From positions 1,859,543-1,923,542 of the forward strand of contig SCFE01000039.1 of assembly GCA_004352715.1 (NCBI GenBank): 64,000 nt of DNA. The letters run 5' to 3'. The notes under the pieces were generated by a model. It ran no database searches. It had not been told where the DNA came from and was given only the letters and a program-made list of their open reading frames with translations. This DNA comes from Hofstenia miamia (lineage: Eukaryota > Xenacoelomorpha > Acoela). Below are positions 47,922-59,257 of this stretch, piece by piece (within the stretch, counting starts at the first letter, position 1; each line of letters starts with the position of its first letter). The translations under genes and the position numbers were made by a program.

Positions 47922-50306
47922 CTTTTTGATAATATCAGCAAACTACCAAGAAAATTATCATATTTTATTTTAAAACGCATTGGTTTTCATAACAGTTTTA
48001 ATAGTACATTCAGAAATATGACCGAAAATGAACCAATTTCTCACACAAATGTATACACCAGATTCAGATGTGGTTATTGGGCTTTTTAAAATCAACTGAA
48101 GTTATTTGTCATAAATTTAATCATTAAATATCATAAATCTGGTAACATATAACTTTTATATTCAAGTAAGGTCGTATTCCAACGACAATTTTTTTTATTT
48201 AGATGGGGTTTGTAAGTCCCAAACTGATTATACAACTATGCAATGCTACAAGTTAGAATCAGCAGTAGAATACGATACCAACAACTAATGTTAACCATTA
48301 AAGGAGTTGTTTGCGGCACGCCTCTCACTACAGTTAATAAACGGATTTTTCACACACACACACACACACANNNNNNNNNNNNNNNNNNNNNNNNNNNNNN
48401 NNNNNNNNNNNNNNNNNNNNNNNNNNNNNNNNNNNNNNNNNNNNNNNNNNNNNNNNNNNNNNNNNNNNNNNNNNNNNNNNNNNNNNNNNNNNNNNNNNNN
48501 NNNNNNNNNNNNNNNNNNNNNNNNNNNNNNNNNNNNNNNNNNNNNNNNNNNNNNNNNNNNNNNNNNNNNNNNNNNNNNNNNNNNNNNNNNNNNNNNNNNN
48601 NNNNNNNNNNNNNNNNNNNNNNNNNNNNNNNNNNNNNNNNNNNNNNNNNNNNNNNNNNNNNNNNNNNNNNNNNNNNNNNNNNNNNNNNNNNNNNNNNNNN
48701 NNNNNNNNNNNNNNNNNNNNNNNNNNNNNNNNNNNNNNNNNNNNNNNNNNNNNNNNNNNNNNNNNNNNNNNNNNNNNNNNNNNNNNNNNNNNNNNNNNNN
48801 NNNNNNNNNNNNNNNNNNNNNNNNNNNNNNNNTATATATATATATATATATAAATGTACAAAGCATATTTAAAATAGCAGTTCATTGAATATTGCAGTTG
48901 AAGGAATTGTGGGCACAAAACGCGAGAAATATATATTTACATGTAATAATTCGTTTTACAAATAAGATATAAGAAACAACATAACTAACCATTGCAGAAA
49001 GAAAATGATACTAAAGTAAAAACACTTACTAAAGTTCAATCAGAGAAAGGTATTTGATATTTGGAAAAATGTCATTAATTTCATCTTGTATTGCGAACTA
49101 AATGTCAACCGCTGCTTAATATGGGGAACACTGATGCAGTGTGAACATTGCAGTTGCGCTACAGTGACAAATAACCGATACTAAATTCTGATTGAATTCA
49201 AACGGAAAATTAAAATAAACATCTAACAAGTTCCTGTTTTAAATTATGTTTCACAATAACAATAGAATGATAAAGTTAAAAGCAATAAATTATTGACTCA
49301 CTTAGTTCGAAAAAAATTATGTCAAATTTATTCACATATACTGCATATGCAAAGACTTCTAAAGCATTGAAATAAGTTAAATTGACCAACGGTTTTCCAA
49401 TCAAATATTTTTAACGTGCAATAAACAATGTGCAAAAAATGAAATTAGTACTGTATAGAATCAATATGTTGACATTGGATTTGAAACAAAAAATTTCACA
49501 CATTTGATTTGAGAAACCCAACTATTTAAACATCCGCTTATCTGCTTAACACCCGAAGTGATATCCTAAGCGGTGATCATAACGATCAACAACATATTAA
49601 ATAAAATAATCAAAAGGGACAATTTATCAAATAGTAAGTTATTTGAAAAATGCTAAAATAAATGTTAGTTGCGGTTGGGGAATCAGTAAGTTAAGTAAAG
49701 TCAACTAAGCTAGGGTAGTAAAACAAAACAGAAATTTACACATTCTGTCTAGTTGCAAATGATAGTAAATATTTACCACTCACTTGATATAAAGCGACAG
49801 ACAGATGTCTGAAGATTTAAATTTAATATTAAAAGCACAAAAATGGATTTCTTAACGAGCGACCGAAAACAATACAAATAATAGCAATCACTGATATAAA
49901 TGAATAATATGCAGTACAATAAAATGGATACTCGTTATTAGTTTTCTTAAAGTGCGATTATTTTACTATACCCACATTATAAAAGTTTCAAATGAAATAA
50001 ATATTTTTTAATTAACAGTGGTGGAAACCGTGCAAAGCATTATGGTGAGTGTGCAGAAGGTTTTGTAAAATAGACACTTAGGTTAGCCAAAACATTGACT
50101 GCAGAATGCTGTTCCGTGGAAACAGTTATCGCCAACACTCTGATTTGCATTAAGGAGACAAGATTCATTCCAGCACATAGAAGTTAGACCTTTTATCTAA
50201 TCATAGCATAGCAGAAGCTCTGAAAGAACTTGTTTTAAACCTGTTATGCCGACAGATTTATTGTGTTTGGTACATTCAGTAATAAACATTGGAGTAAAAC
50301 ACTTAC
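47922..50306. other. Noncoding stretch with (CA)n, gap and (TA)n
   Basis: A (CA)n tract at 48351-48370 enters a 462-N gap; a (TA)n tract leaves it. About 49552-49600 resembles 41621. No gene. Confidence 0.5.
48371..48832. other. Assembly gap, 462 N
   Basis: Run of N between (CA)n and (TA)n. Confidence 0.99.
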
Positions 50307-50479
50307 AGCTGACCAAAATATCACGGAATCCTTGGCAGTCGCATCACGCAGAAAATTTGTAATTTCGGATCCACCTGGAGATTTCTCGGATGGAAGCTGC
50401 ACAGTCACTGGAACGGGAGGATTGTTAGGCGAAACAGAACACATGACAGTAATTGTTTCCAAATTATCATTTGAATTTT
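50307..50479 (-). CDS. Internal exon of the unknown minus-strand gene
   Basis: 173 nt from a TTCTTTAG acceptor to a GCT|GTAAGT donor. Phase 1 in matches the exon at 50862; phase 0 out matches the exon at 32975. It reads ENSNDNLETITVMCSVSP, then PPVPVTVQLPSEKSPGGS and FLRDATAKDSVIFWSA. No family recognised. The perfect GTAAGT donor and codon composition support it. A long (TA)n tract lies 60 nt upstream in the intron. Confidence 0.7.
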
Positions 50480-50538
50480 CTAAAGAACCATTAAGTACGC
50501 AAATTATATTTGGCAAGATAGTATTTATAGAAACGTTT

Positions 50539-50540
<2 letters not shown>

Positions 50541-50596
<56 letters not shown>

Positions 50597-50732
50597 CATC
50601 TATAATATCNNNNNNNNNNNNNNNNNNNNNNNNNNNNNNNNNNNNNNNNNNNNNNNNNNNNNNNNNNNNNNNNNNNNNNNNNNNNNNNNNNNNNNNNNNN
50701 NNNTATATATATATATATGACATCTATAATAT
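50541..50732. repeat. (TA)n tract duplicated around a 94-N gap
   Basis: ATATATGACATCTATAATATC occurs on both sides of the N run 50610-50703, with a TA tract before each, so the gap probably hides nothing but an unmerged overlap. Confidence 0.75.
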
Positions 50733-50861
50733 CATGCAAATGTAATCAATATAATTTAGTGCGGATGCGGACGCTTTTTATATTGAGGGGAAGATTACAA
50801 CTTAGTTACTTCCAACTTAGATTCCTTGGTGGATATATAATTGGTGTTTATTAAATGATAC

Positions 50862-51041
50862 CTTTAGACGGACTTAGCTCCTCAATAGGATCAGTTTGTA
50901 CTTGCAATGCACCAAGTTGTGGTCGTGCTTGGGTGCTTCGTGAACGAACTTTCCTAACTTTCTTTGATTTAACCACATTTTCATCAACTTCATTAACTTC
51001 TTTTTTATTGCAGTCATCTTCGGATTTTTTCAATACTTTTA
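50862..51041 (-). CDS. Upstream exon of the unknown minus-strand gene
   Basis: 180 nt between a TTGTTTAG acceptor (51042-51043) and an AAAG|GTATCA donor, phase 1 in and out. It reads KVLKKSEDDCNKKEVNEVDE, then KSKKVRKVRSRSTQARPQLG and QTDPIEELSPSK: acidic, then strongly basic, then Ser/Pro. The basic block looks like a nuclear localisation signal. Earlier exons must exist since the entry is not at a start codon; none could be recognised to the right. Confidence 0.65.
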
Positions 51042-54000
51042 CTAAACAACATATATCCAATGAACAAAAACCCATTTCTGGTTGATATTACAAGTGCCTT
51101 TTCAGTTATAAATGTTGCATTTTAGATTACATTCATTAAAGTAAATTAATTCATAAAAAGCAACTTATAACCTTTAAAGCTTTTGCTAAACATACTTAAG
51201 CAAACCGAATTTCTAATATTTTCATGAAGAAAATTATACTTTAGAGTAGAGTTATGCATAGTAAAAATCACGGTATAGCTAATAATGATAGGCAATTTGA
51301 TGATTATAGTGCAAGGTTTTTGACTACTTCAAGGGTAGCATCAAAATTACAGATACCGTTATATTTATAGAGGCATTCATAAAACACTGACTTTAGAATG
51401 TAGCATTCTGCCCCATAAAGTCTTACATAAACTTTCTTACTGATGGAAAAGCTACTGAATTTGCACTGAATCTTCCATAGACGAACATCTCAAATGAAAG
51501 AGCACTAGATGATAGAGGAGAATTATTCTTAAATCTATTGTTATGCTGTGTTATATGAAAACATATGCAATGTGAATATCATGAAAACTACTTCACTAGA
51601 GAAAAAAATTATGCAAAAGACGAACGATAACAAAATGCTTGCCTTAGCGAAAGCAAATTTTCACAATTATTCCCATTGTTCATTCCGTAACGGCAATGCT
51701 GGTGACATGTTTCTAGCACTTATGGAAACAGAAATTGAATCAAAATTCTTATAACGCATAGTGGTCTGTATCATTGGTATTGAGAAAATCGATTTAATCA
51801 TTATTGTCTCCACACAAAGTGCGCTCGATGATGTAGAGATGGCAGACAAAAAAACTTATCTAAATCCAATTTTTTTAGACGAATTCCCTTTCTTTGATAC
51901 AAATTTCTGGGGTATTTTTATAAATATATTCTGCAGTGGGAATGTATGTGATGGTATGTATGGTAAACTGTCTAATATTTGTTTGGATGCAAAATACCAA
52001 CATCTACAATTGGAATGCTTCAATAATCCTTAAATTGACAAGATCCAAAATTGAAATTCGCGTCGAGTAAATTAACAAAACTTCTTTTTCATGGCTGGTC
52101 ATGGTCAAGATACTTTTGATGTATTTTCGAAAGTGAAAGTCCTTATAATAAATATGAGAAGGTCCATCTTCAAGAATCGAATGAAGCCCCGTTTACACTA
52201 TAGGGTTTCCCTTATGAGTTTATCTTTATTTAGGAAGCAATCATCAGACTAACTAAATATCAGTTGCGTTTACACGATAAGTTTGCCGTTACTAGCAATT
52301 ATCTTATCGCATAAACAGGTCTCAACAATCGAATTTATTTATGATTTATGCGCCAATGTGAGATTTTATAATCAAATTGCAGAAAATAGACAAAATGATT
52401 TACTTAATCTTTATTCAAAACAATTATTGAAATAAATTGTAGGAAATAATCGCAGGTCTTAGTAATTTGTGATAGTCTAAATTGGATCTTTTTCAAATTC
52501 CCTTAATTGAGATATTATCAACGCTCCTAGAATTTGAGCAAACATTTCCCTAGTGATCAAATAACGAATAGATTGTTTTCAATGATCTTTACGTGCAGAA
52601 ATTAAATGAGCCCGAATTACACTCACAATGTGTTCTAGATATCTTTTTAGTAAGTGTATTTTTCCACTAAAAGTTCACCACTAAATAAAATCAAATTTTC
52701 AAGAAAAACATTCAACTGACATTTCATGGAATGAAGTTTATTAGACATTCATTGTAGCAAAGAAAACCTTAGCTTGTCTCATGCTAAGATTTAGCCTTGC
52801 ACTAATGAATTCAAATCCTTTTGAAAAGGATAATGGAGATCCTGAGAATTTATAATAGAAAAATCACTATCAGATTGGCTACTTGTTCCTAAAATATTTT
52901 TTGTGGCTTAGACATGAGTATTTTAATATCAGAACATTTAGGTATTGGAGGTGCATGCTGAGATACAGGTTTATGAGATGAGTTGATAGCTGGATATATG
53001 AGAAACCCCTTCTTCATAGACAAAAATAACAGTTAATATTGTGGTTTCTCGATTCTTGCCAAACATAAATAGCAAATGGCAAAGGCTGTTGATTTTCAGC
53101 AAGTCAAGGAATATAACACTTGGGTGTTAAGATCCGATATCCTGATAAATGCTAAATTCCGTAAAAAATATTTCATATGCTTCAGAAAATCTTGTTTGCC
53201 TCACCACTATATTTGTAAGGGGTTGACTTTTCAGAATATTCACCAATGTAACAGAAAGAATTCACAGAAGTCTTGAATTTATAAGAAACCATGATATTTA
53301 CAGGGAAGACAAGAATGTTGTCCTAAGCACAGGGCGTGGTCGTTATGTAGTATGCAAGGAGCATGAAAGTTGTAAATAAAATTCTTTCCTTATCCTGATA
53401 CCCAATGTGAAAAATTACGACAGTGAAACTGAGTTTAATAAATTATTGTTAGAAATTAGAGAAGGTTTAAATTCAATGGTCCAATACCGCATATAGTCCT
53501 AGACATTACCTCAACAAGCAATGCAACGCAGGCTTTCTAAAATTCAGAATAAAAATTACTCAAAAAAGATAGTTTTGTGTTCAAAATGCCATTCAAATTC
53601 ATAATTGACTGAAATCTGTGAAAAAAATTAGTCAAGTCAATTTTATAAATTCAATAACAAAGCTGTAAAGGAAATTTCAGGTGGTATTAATGGTTGCCTT
53701 AGTGATTTTTACTCAGAAGCCAAAGTTAAACTTTGAAAAAATTATATTTTATGTGCATTATGTATTAGTTGTATTAAATTTGTCATTTTTCTTCGCAATA
53801 ATTTATACATTTTCTCTTTTGAGATAGATATATTTCTGACAACATAGTGTCAATTTAATAAGATAGATAAACTTTGCAAGTGGGTAACAATTAAGACACC
53901 TGTATTTCAAAGATAAGCCCCTTGCGACTACCATTTTTGAGCCAATCGGAATCCTACAAGTAAATTATAGCTTGTTTAATTCAGACTATTTTACTTGCAG

Positions 54001-54376
54001 ATGCTTCGGTACGGCTACTTTACAGTGGTATGGGACCACAATGCTTAATAGAATTCTATTCTAAAGAAACACGTGAAGGCTGTTAACAAATATGAAACAC
54101 TACAAATAGGCTGCAAAATAAAAATGTGTGGCGTCCAGATAAGCAATTTTGGAATGGCAAAATTTTTAGATCAGAGAAAGAAAACTAAGAAGGTATTTCT
54201 CTTAAAGCTATCACGAAGAAGATTTGGACAATGAGCCAAACAAACACGAGTCTCCAGAGGATGGTCAGCATGATAAATGTCTTCCGGAAGACGAAGGAAA
54301 TTGCGGGAATGATGCAATCAAATAGAAATAGTACATTGAATCTCCGCCATATTTGAAAAATGGCTGTGAGGATTTG
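51042..54376. other. Noncoding stretch
   Basis: Should include upstream introns of the minus-strand gene. Short open frames at 51548-51754, 51761-52033 and 53076-53276 (plus) show no known motif; I could not turn them into exons or an element. About 54200-54320 reads as an acidic DLDNEPNKHESPEDGQ-type segment ended by a stop, possibly an old transposase N-terminus. Confidence 0.35.
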
Positions 54377-54384
54377 GATTTGGC

Positions 54385-55099
54385 CAGGGGCGGATAGATG
54401 GAGGAGGCCCCCTCTAAAATAAGAATAGTTTGTTAAAGTGGTGCAAAAACTTACAAACCAAATACTTTTGTACCCAATAAAGTGCATTTTTGTATTCAAA
54501 TTCAATAATATGGGCGGACTTCACCAACATGCAATTCCAAGAAACACTTCTGTGATTTCTCAAACCCAGCACAATTTTTTGTAATTTTAAATTTTCATTG
54601 ATTTTAGCAAGATTTTTTAATTTTGGGATGTTTGATTTTCTTGAATTTTATCAAAATATTCAACAAAATTTGACGAGTAGGTACACGTTAATATTTTTAT
54701 GAGAACAATTTGTACTTTGCTTAATCCTATACCATTAAAAATTTCTCATTTGTAGTGCACAATGAAATCCTATAATTTGAAATACATAATGTATTCAATT
54801 TAGTGCATATTTTCGTGAAAAAATATTACACAAAATACCGTTGTTTCTATAAATAATAATGTTTTGTTGAAAAATTTGATACATGTTCACGCAATTGCCC
54901 AATATCAATATTACTACATCGGGCTAAAAACAATTAAATAATTAAAATTTATAAAAAATTCTGTTGGGTCTTGAGAAGTTGCATAGTTTTGAATTTTAAA
55001 AATTCAATATTTTTTAGCAAGCCATAACACCGAATTATGCACTTAGCAGTTTATCTTGCATTGGGTCCCCTTTAAAAGATATTTCTGTATCCGCCACTG
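54385..55099. mobile_element. 715-bp hAT-type MITE with 8-bp target duplication
   Basis: Ends are CAGGGGCGGATA and, inverted, CAGTGGCGGATA (11 of 12). The flanks are GATTTGGC at 54377-54384 and 55100-55107. An 8-bp duplication with CAG-GGCGGAT ends fits hAT. The interior is AT-rich without a transposase frame. Confidence 0.85.
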
Positions 55100-55107
55100 G
55101 ATTTGGC

Positions 55108-55566
55108 GATGACTAAATCTTTACTTAAACACCATGGGAATAGATGAGTTACCGATTACATCTAGACTTAAATTACAGCAACATAAAATATTAAGAATTC
55201 ATTGGCGAAGATTATATTCCAATACCACAAACCTACCAAAATCGGAATACAGGTAGATGTCTATGAAAAAACTGATGTTAGATCAAATGACTATGATTCA
55301 CGTGATTCAGTTGATAGAAGACACTTAAATCTAAAATTGCTTATTTAAGTTCAAATACTGGTAAAGAAAATTCAAAGCACAGTAAAGTCACATTGAGAAA
55401 AGAAGAGGAATATAAGAAAGCCAATGAGGTTCGAAAAAGCTACAGAAATGGGAACAAGATGTAAATCTGACTTTTGCAAATCAACAAAAAACAGACATTG
55501 AAGCGAGTTTTCGGAAGAAAATCAACCACAAACTTTAATAATAATAATAATAATAATTAAAATTTG
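55108..55566. other. Coding-like debris of an unknown element
   Basis: Around 55425-55510 a plus-strand reading GTRCKSDFCKSTKNRH recalls the Cys-rich tail of some DDE transposases, but it is short and stop-ridden. An (AAT)n tract lies at 55540-55557. Confidence 0.25.
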
Positions 55567-55828
55567 GTACGCTCTGTACTATGGAAAATTCAAAATTAGT
55601 GTACAGAGCGGACACTTGAAATAATTTTCCATAGTACAGAGCGGACACCTCTTAATTTCTCTAAAAGTTTTAAACTTAGAAAACCGATTTTTTTATATGT
55701 TGCATAGAAAATGTATTTCTATATTCACAGGAAATATGGTTTAAGTCTGCCTCATTAGGGCTGAGAATGTCACAATTATGATTCAGTCCGCCCTGTACAT
55801 ATTCATAATTATTTGGTACGCTGTGTAC
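55567..55828. repeat. Upstream cluster of GTACAGAGCGGAC motifs (5 copies)
   Basis: Copies are 55567-55579 (minus), 55601-55613 (plus), 55634-55646 (plus), 55786-55798 (minus) and 55816-55828 (minus). The first and third lie in a perfect 20-bp inverted repeat (55571-55590 against 55623-55642, GCTCTGTACTATGGAAAATT) with the second between them. The cluster is 240-500 bp upstream of the recombinase start, where an element end or promoter would lie. Confidence 0.85.
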
Positions 55829-56063
55829 ACATTTTTTCAGAATAAAGGCATAAATCAAATTTAGTTGAATATTTCGATATGATTGGAGGAAATTCTTCTT
55901 TCTACTAATAGACAACATTAATTGTTGAATAATCCTACATAATTGCTTAATTATTACCTCAGTAATCGTCTCAATTGGAGGTATTCCATTCACTACATGT
56001 CATCATAAATAATCAATATATTTACCAAGTTTGTTGCGTTTCATTCTAGTCTAAAGCCTTGTG

Positions 56064-57607
56064 ATGACAGACAAAGGTGTTCTTAGCTCTGATAGCGAGT
56101 TGGAAACTGCATTAACACAAATTTCATTAGAAGACACTGCTCCTTCTACAACTGGACACAATATTATTATGGAGAAAGCTAAAGTAGGTAGACCATGTAA
56201 AAGAAGGCGTATACAACCTGTAAGACAAATTTGTGTTATTTGTCAAAAAAATGTTTGTATTATGCGTCATCACTTAAGACGATTTCATAAAAACATCATT
56301 CAAAAAGACAGGGTACTACTTAATGACTTTTATAGAACGCGTTCACTCTATCCCGTATATTTTTGCAGTCTATGCCAAAGACTTTTTTGTAATAATCGGC
56401 GACATGCTTGTCCAAAAACTTATATACGCAAACTGGAAAGAAATTTTCAAGTTGGAGCATTACAAAAAAACTTCCAAAAAGATAAAATTAAGGATAGTTT
56501 AGTAACAAAACTCGTGGACCACTCAAAAAAGAAAGTATGTTCTAGAGGTGCATCAAGAAATTCTTTCAAATATATCATCAGTTCAAAAGTTAAGGAACTC
56601 CTTAAAAAAATCCTCATTGAAACTTTAATGTTTCGAAAAACAGATCGAATTATATCAATTGTACAAGATTTTCAAACAGATAACCGCCTAAAATCAAGTT
56701 CTGTTTTACACACCACTTCACACATCACAAATTTTGTTAATTTCTTAATTATTCACAAAAAGCAAGTTAAATTTGACCAAAATTCTGTGCAAGCAGCAAT
56801 TAAAGAAATGCGATCTTCTATATCAAAAAAAGTTGGCAGAGAAAGCCATCTAAGAAAAGCTGTGCTTTATGAAAAGGTGCCCACAACCGAAGTTTTAGCA
56901 AATGTCTTAAGTAAAGTCGAATCAAATCTTAATAACAACCTTGAAATGCCACTAGAATTATTTAAAGCAATGACGTTTTTGCATATTAACGCCCATTTAA
57001 GTTGCCGTCCTGGGCCAATATTATCATTGAGCTATAAAGATATAATCGAGATTGAGGAACGAGGAAGCATCATTAAGTCAAACCACAAGACAGGATATAA
57101 ATATCCGGTTAATATAAAGCTCAACAAGGATCAAATAAAGTGGTTAAAAAAAATACATAATATAGAAAATAGAGAAATAATATTTGCCAATGCAAATGGC
57201 AACATTTGTACAACAATGCCTGGTAAGGTTGGTACTGTGATTAAAGAATATTTCCCTGAATATTCCAGTATGGTTTTTGTGGGACTTCTCTTCGGAAGCA
57301 TTGGGAAATGGCAGTTATGCAATCGAGTGATATTCCTGAGTCGGTAAAAAACAGTTTTCTTTGCCAAACTGGGCACAGTAAAGAAACTGGTGAAAAATCT
57401 TATATTGACCATAATAAAACAGTCAATATTGACACACTGTTTGATAAAATGAATGCTATTTTAACTGAAAAGGCAAATAGTATACCTGGGCCCTCAAAAT
57501 CTGTGCCTAAAAAACAAGTTAGTAAAGAAAAGCCTTCGCAAAAACGAAATGCTAAAAGGAAAACGAAACATCACAATTATTGTGAAAACTCTGACAGTGA
57601 TTTTTAG
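56064..57607 (+). CDS. Crypton-like tyrosine recombinase with N-terminal zinc fingers, one frameshift
   Basis: The first frame opens at ATG 56064 (in-frame TAA 12 nt before) and stays open to 57347. The catalytic end continues in the -1 frame from about 57265-57285 to TAG at 57607, roughly 510 residues in all. Residues 40-51 contain an AT-hook-like GRPCKRRR. Cys57, Cys60, His69/70 and His75 form a C2H2-like finger, and Cys101, Cys104, His114 and Cys116 a second. The tyrosine recombinase fold follows: RPGPILSLSYKDI with Arg315, NHKTGYKYPV with Lys342, then in the second frame TSLRKHWEM (box II Arg), GHSKETGEKSY (box III His and nucleophile Tyr), and a Lys-rich tail. All catalytic residues are present, so only the frameshift breaks it. 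Such enzymes cut and rejoin DNA via a 3'-phosphotyrosine; in animals they occur in Crypton and related elements. The motif clusters on both sides suggest an intact element. Confidence 0.8.
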
Positions 57608-57901
57608 AAAACTGTTATCATTGCTTTCAAAAAAACTTTTGCATTTATATATGTTAAATTTGTATTTGTTGCGTTGCATATTTACACAATTATATTTGGA
57701 AATATAGTCAATTAAGCATATATGTTATGGTAAAAATTATTAATATAAGTGAAATCCAAGTAAATATATTATGTATACAACAGATTTAATCACGAAAAAT
57801 TGACTTGAAAAACTTCAAAATAGCATTGAGCAATCAATCACAGTAAAGGGAACAGATATTGAAAATTAAATTTCATCTTAAAAAAATATTTAAAAAAACA
57901 T

Positions 57902-58034
57902 GTACAAAGTGGACATAATTATTACAACATGTGTACATAGCGGACAAAATTATAACAAGGTACAGAGCGGACAAAATAATTACACAAAATTGTACATAGC
58001 GGACAGTATAATTACAAAAGTGTACAGGGCGGAC
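57902..58034. repeat. Downstream array of GTACAGAGCGGAC motifs (5 direct copies)
   Basis: Copies start at 57902, 57933, 57960, 57992 and 58022, all plus strand, consensus GTACANAGCGGACA followed by AT-rich spacer. Start-to-start distances are 31, 27, 32 and 30 bp, close to three helical turns. The array begins 295 bp after the recombinase stop. Confidence 0.88.
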
Positions 58035-58039
58035 AAAAT

Positions 58040-58151
58040 ACAGGAAGAGAATGTTGGAAGAATGGAGGAAGGCAAGAACGGGATTAGAAGTTACAGAGCA
58101 GAGGCTTGCAGGGCAAGTGAGAAAGTTACAGTTGGATGAGAGTAGGGGGAA
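58040..58151 (+). pseudogene. Possible retroelement ORF fragment before gap
   Basis: The frame EEWRKARTGLEVTEQRLAGQ then VRKLQLDESRG resembles the W---RP-L--T-QRLADQ-R segment found ahead of the RT domain in some non-LTR elements. It is GC- and purine-rich, unlike its surroundings. It starts directly after the motif array and is cut by the gap. Confidence 0.35.
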
Positions 58152-59151
58152 NNNNNNNNNNNNNNNNNNNNNNNNNNNNNNNNNNNNNNNNNNNNNNNNN
58201 NNNNNNNNNNNNNNNNNNNNNNNNNNNNNNNNNNNNNNNNNNNNNNNNNNNNNNNNNNNNNNNNNNNNNNNNNNNNNNNNNNNNNNNNNNNNNNNNNNNN
58301 NNNNNNNNNNNNNNNNNNNNNNNNNNNNNNNNNNNNNNNNNNNNNNNNNNNNNNNNNNNNNNNNNNNNNNNNNNNNNNNNNNNNNNNNNNNNNNNNNNNN
58401 NNNNNNNNNNNNNNNNNNNNNNNNNNNNNNNNNNNNNNNNNNNNNNNNNNNNNNNNNNNNNNNNNNNNNNNNNNNNNNNNNNNNNNNNNNNNNNNNNNNN
58501 NNNNNNNNNNNNNNNNNNNNNNNNNNNNNNNNNNNNNNNNNNNNNNNNNNNNNNNNNNNNNNNNNNNNNNNNNNNNNNNNNNNNNNNNNNNNNNNNNNNN
58601 NNNNNNNNNNNNNNNNNNNNNNNNNNNNNNNNNNNNNNNNNNNNNNNNNNNNNNNNNNNNNNNNNNNNNNNNNNNNNNNNNNNNNNNNNNNNNNNNNNNN
58701 NNNNNNNNNNNNNNNNNNNNNNNNNNNNNNNNNNNNNNNNNNNNNNNNNNNNNNNNNNNNNNNNNNNNNNNNNNNNNNNNNNNNNNNNNNNNNNNNNNNN
58801 NNNNNNNNNNNNNNNNNNNNNNNNNNNNNNNNNNNNNNNNNNNNNNNNNNNNNNNNNNNNNNNNNNNNNNNNNNNNNNNNNNNNNNNNNNNNNNNNNNNN
58901 NNNNNNNNNNNNNNNNNNNNNNNNNNNNNNNNNNNNNNNNNNNNNNNNNNNNNNNNNNNNNNNNNNNNNNNNNNNNNNNNNNNNNNNNNNNNNNNNNNNN
59001 NNNNNNNNNNNNNNNNNNNNNNNNNNNNNNNNNNNNNNNNNNNNNNNNNNNNNNNNNNNNNNNNNNNNNNNNNNNNNNNNNNNNNNNNNNNNNNNNNNNN
59101 NNNNNNNNNNNNNNNNNNNNNNNNNNNNNNNNNNNNNNNNNNNNNNNNNNN
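58152..59151. other. Assembly gap, 1000 N
   Basis: Exactly 1000 N, so size is nominal. It may hide the body of a retroelement whose possible ends lie on either side. Confidence 0.99.
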
Positions 59152-59257
59152 GTGAAAACGAGAACCCAAAACATCTAACCTTTCACTGTGTCAAGAGAAT
59201 CCATGAGAAACCTGCCGAATTTGGAAGCATTGCAGATATCATAAATGCAGACGACTA
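59152..59257 (+). pseudogene. Possible retroelement ORF end after gap
   Basis: The frame leaves the gap as ENENPKHLTFHCVKRIHEKP and ends INADD-stop at about 59257, like the tail of a polyprotein. The family is not certain and the link with 58040-58151 is an inference. Confidence 0.3.

Larger units (their letters stand above)
32976..50306 (-). other. 17-kb intron of the unknown minus-strand gene, hosting other genes
   Basis: The flanking exons agree in phase 0. The interval carries, on the plus strand, the SKOR-type gene, the DUF4806-like gene and a mariner-type element, plus five N gaps. Further small exons of the minus-strand gene inside gaps cannot be excluded; any would have to preserve phase. 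Confidence 0.5.

Noticed and set aside
54185-54505. Minus-strand 106-codon hydrophobic frame
   Set aside because: It runs across the left end of the hAT-type MITE and its target duplication, so it is a composite artefact.
55676-55993. Minus-strand 105-codon frame upstream of the recombinase
   Set aside because: It overlaps two motif copies and has no recognisable domain; it is in the likely promoter or end region of the element.
57260-57290. Programmed -1 frameshift in the recombinase
   Set aside because: No canonical X-XXY-YYZ heptamer; a homopolymer error or mutation in the T-run is simpler.
57902-58034. Regularly spaced repeats as a CRISPR array
   Set aside because: The host is a eukaryote, repeats are 13 bp and imperfect, spacers are AT-rich and about 17 bp, and related copies lie upstream in both orientations.
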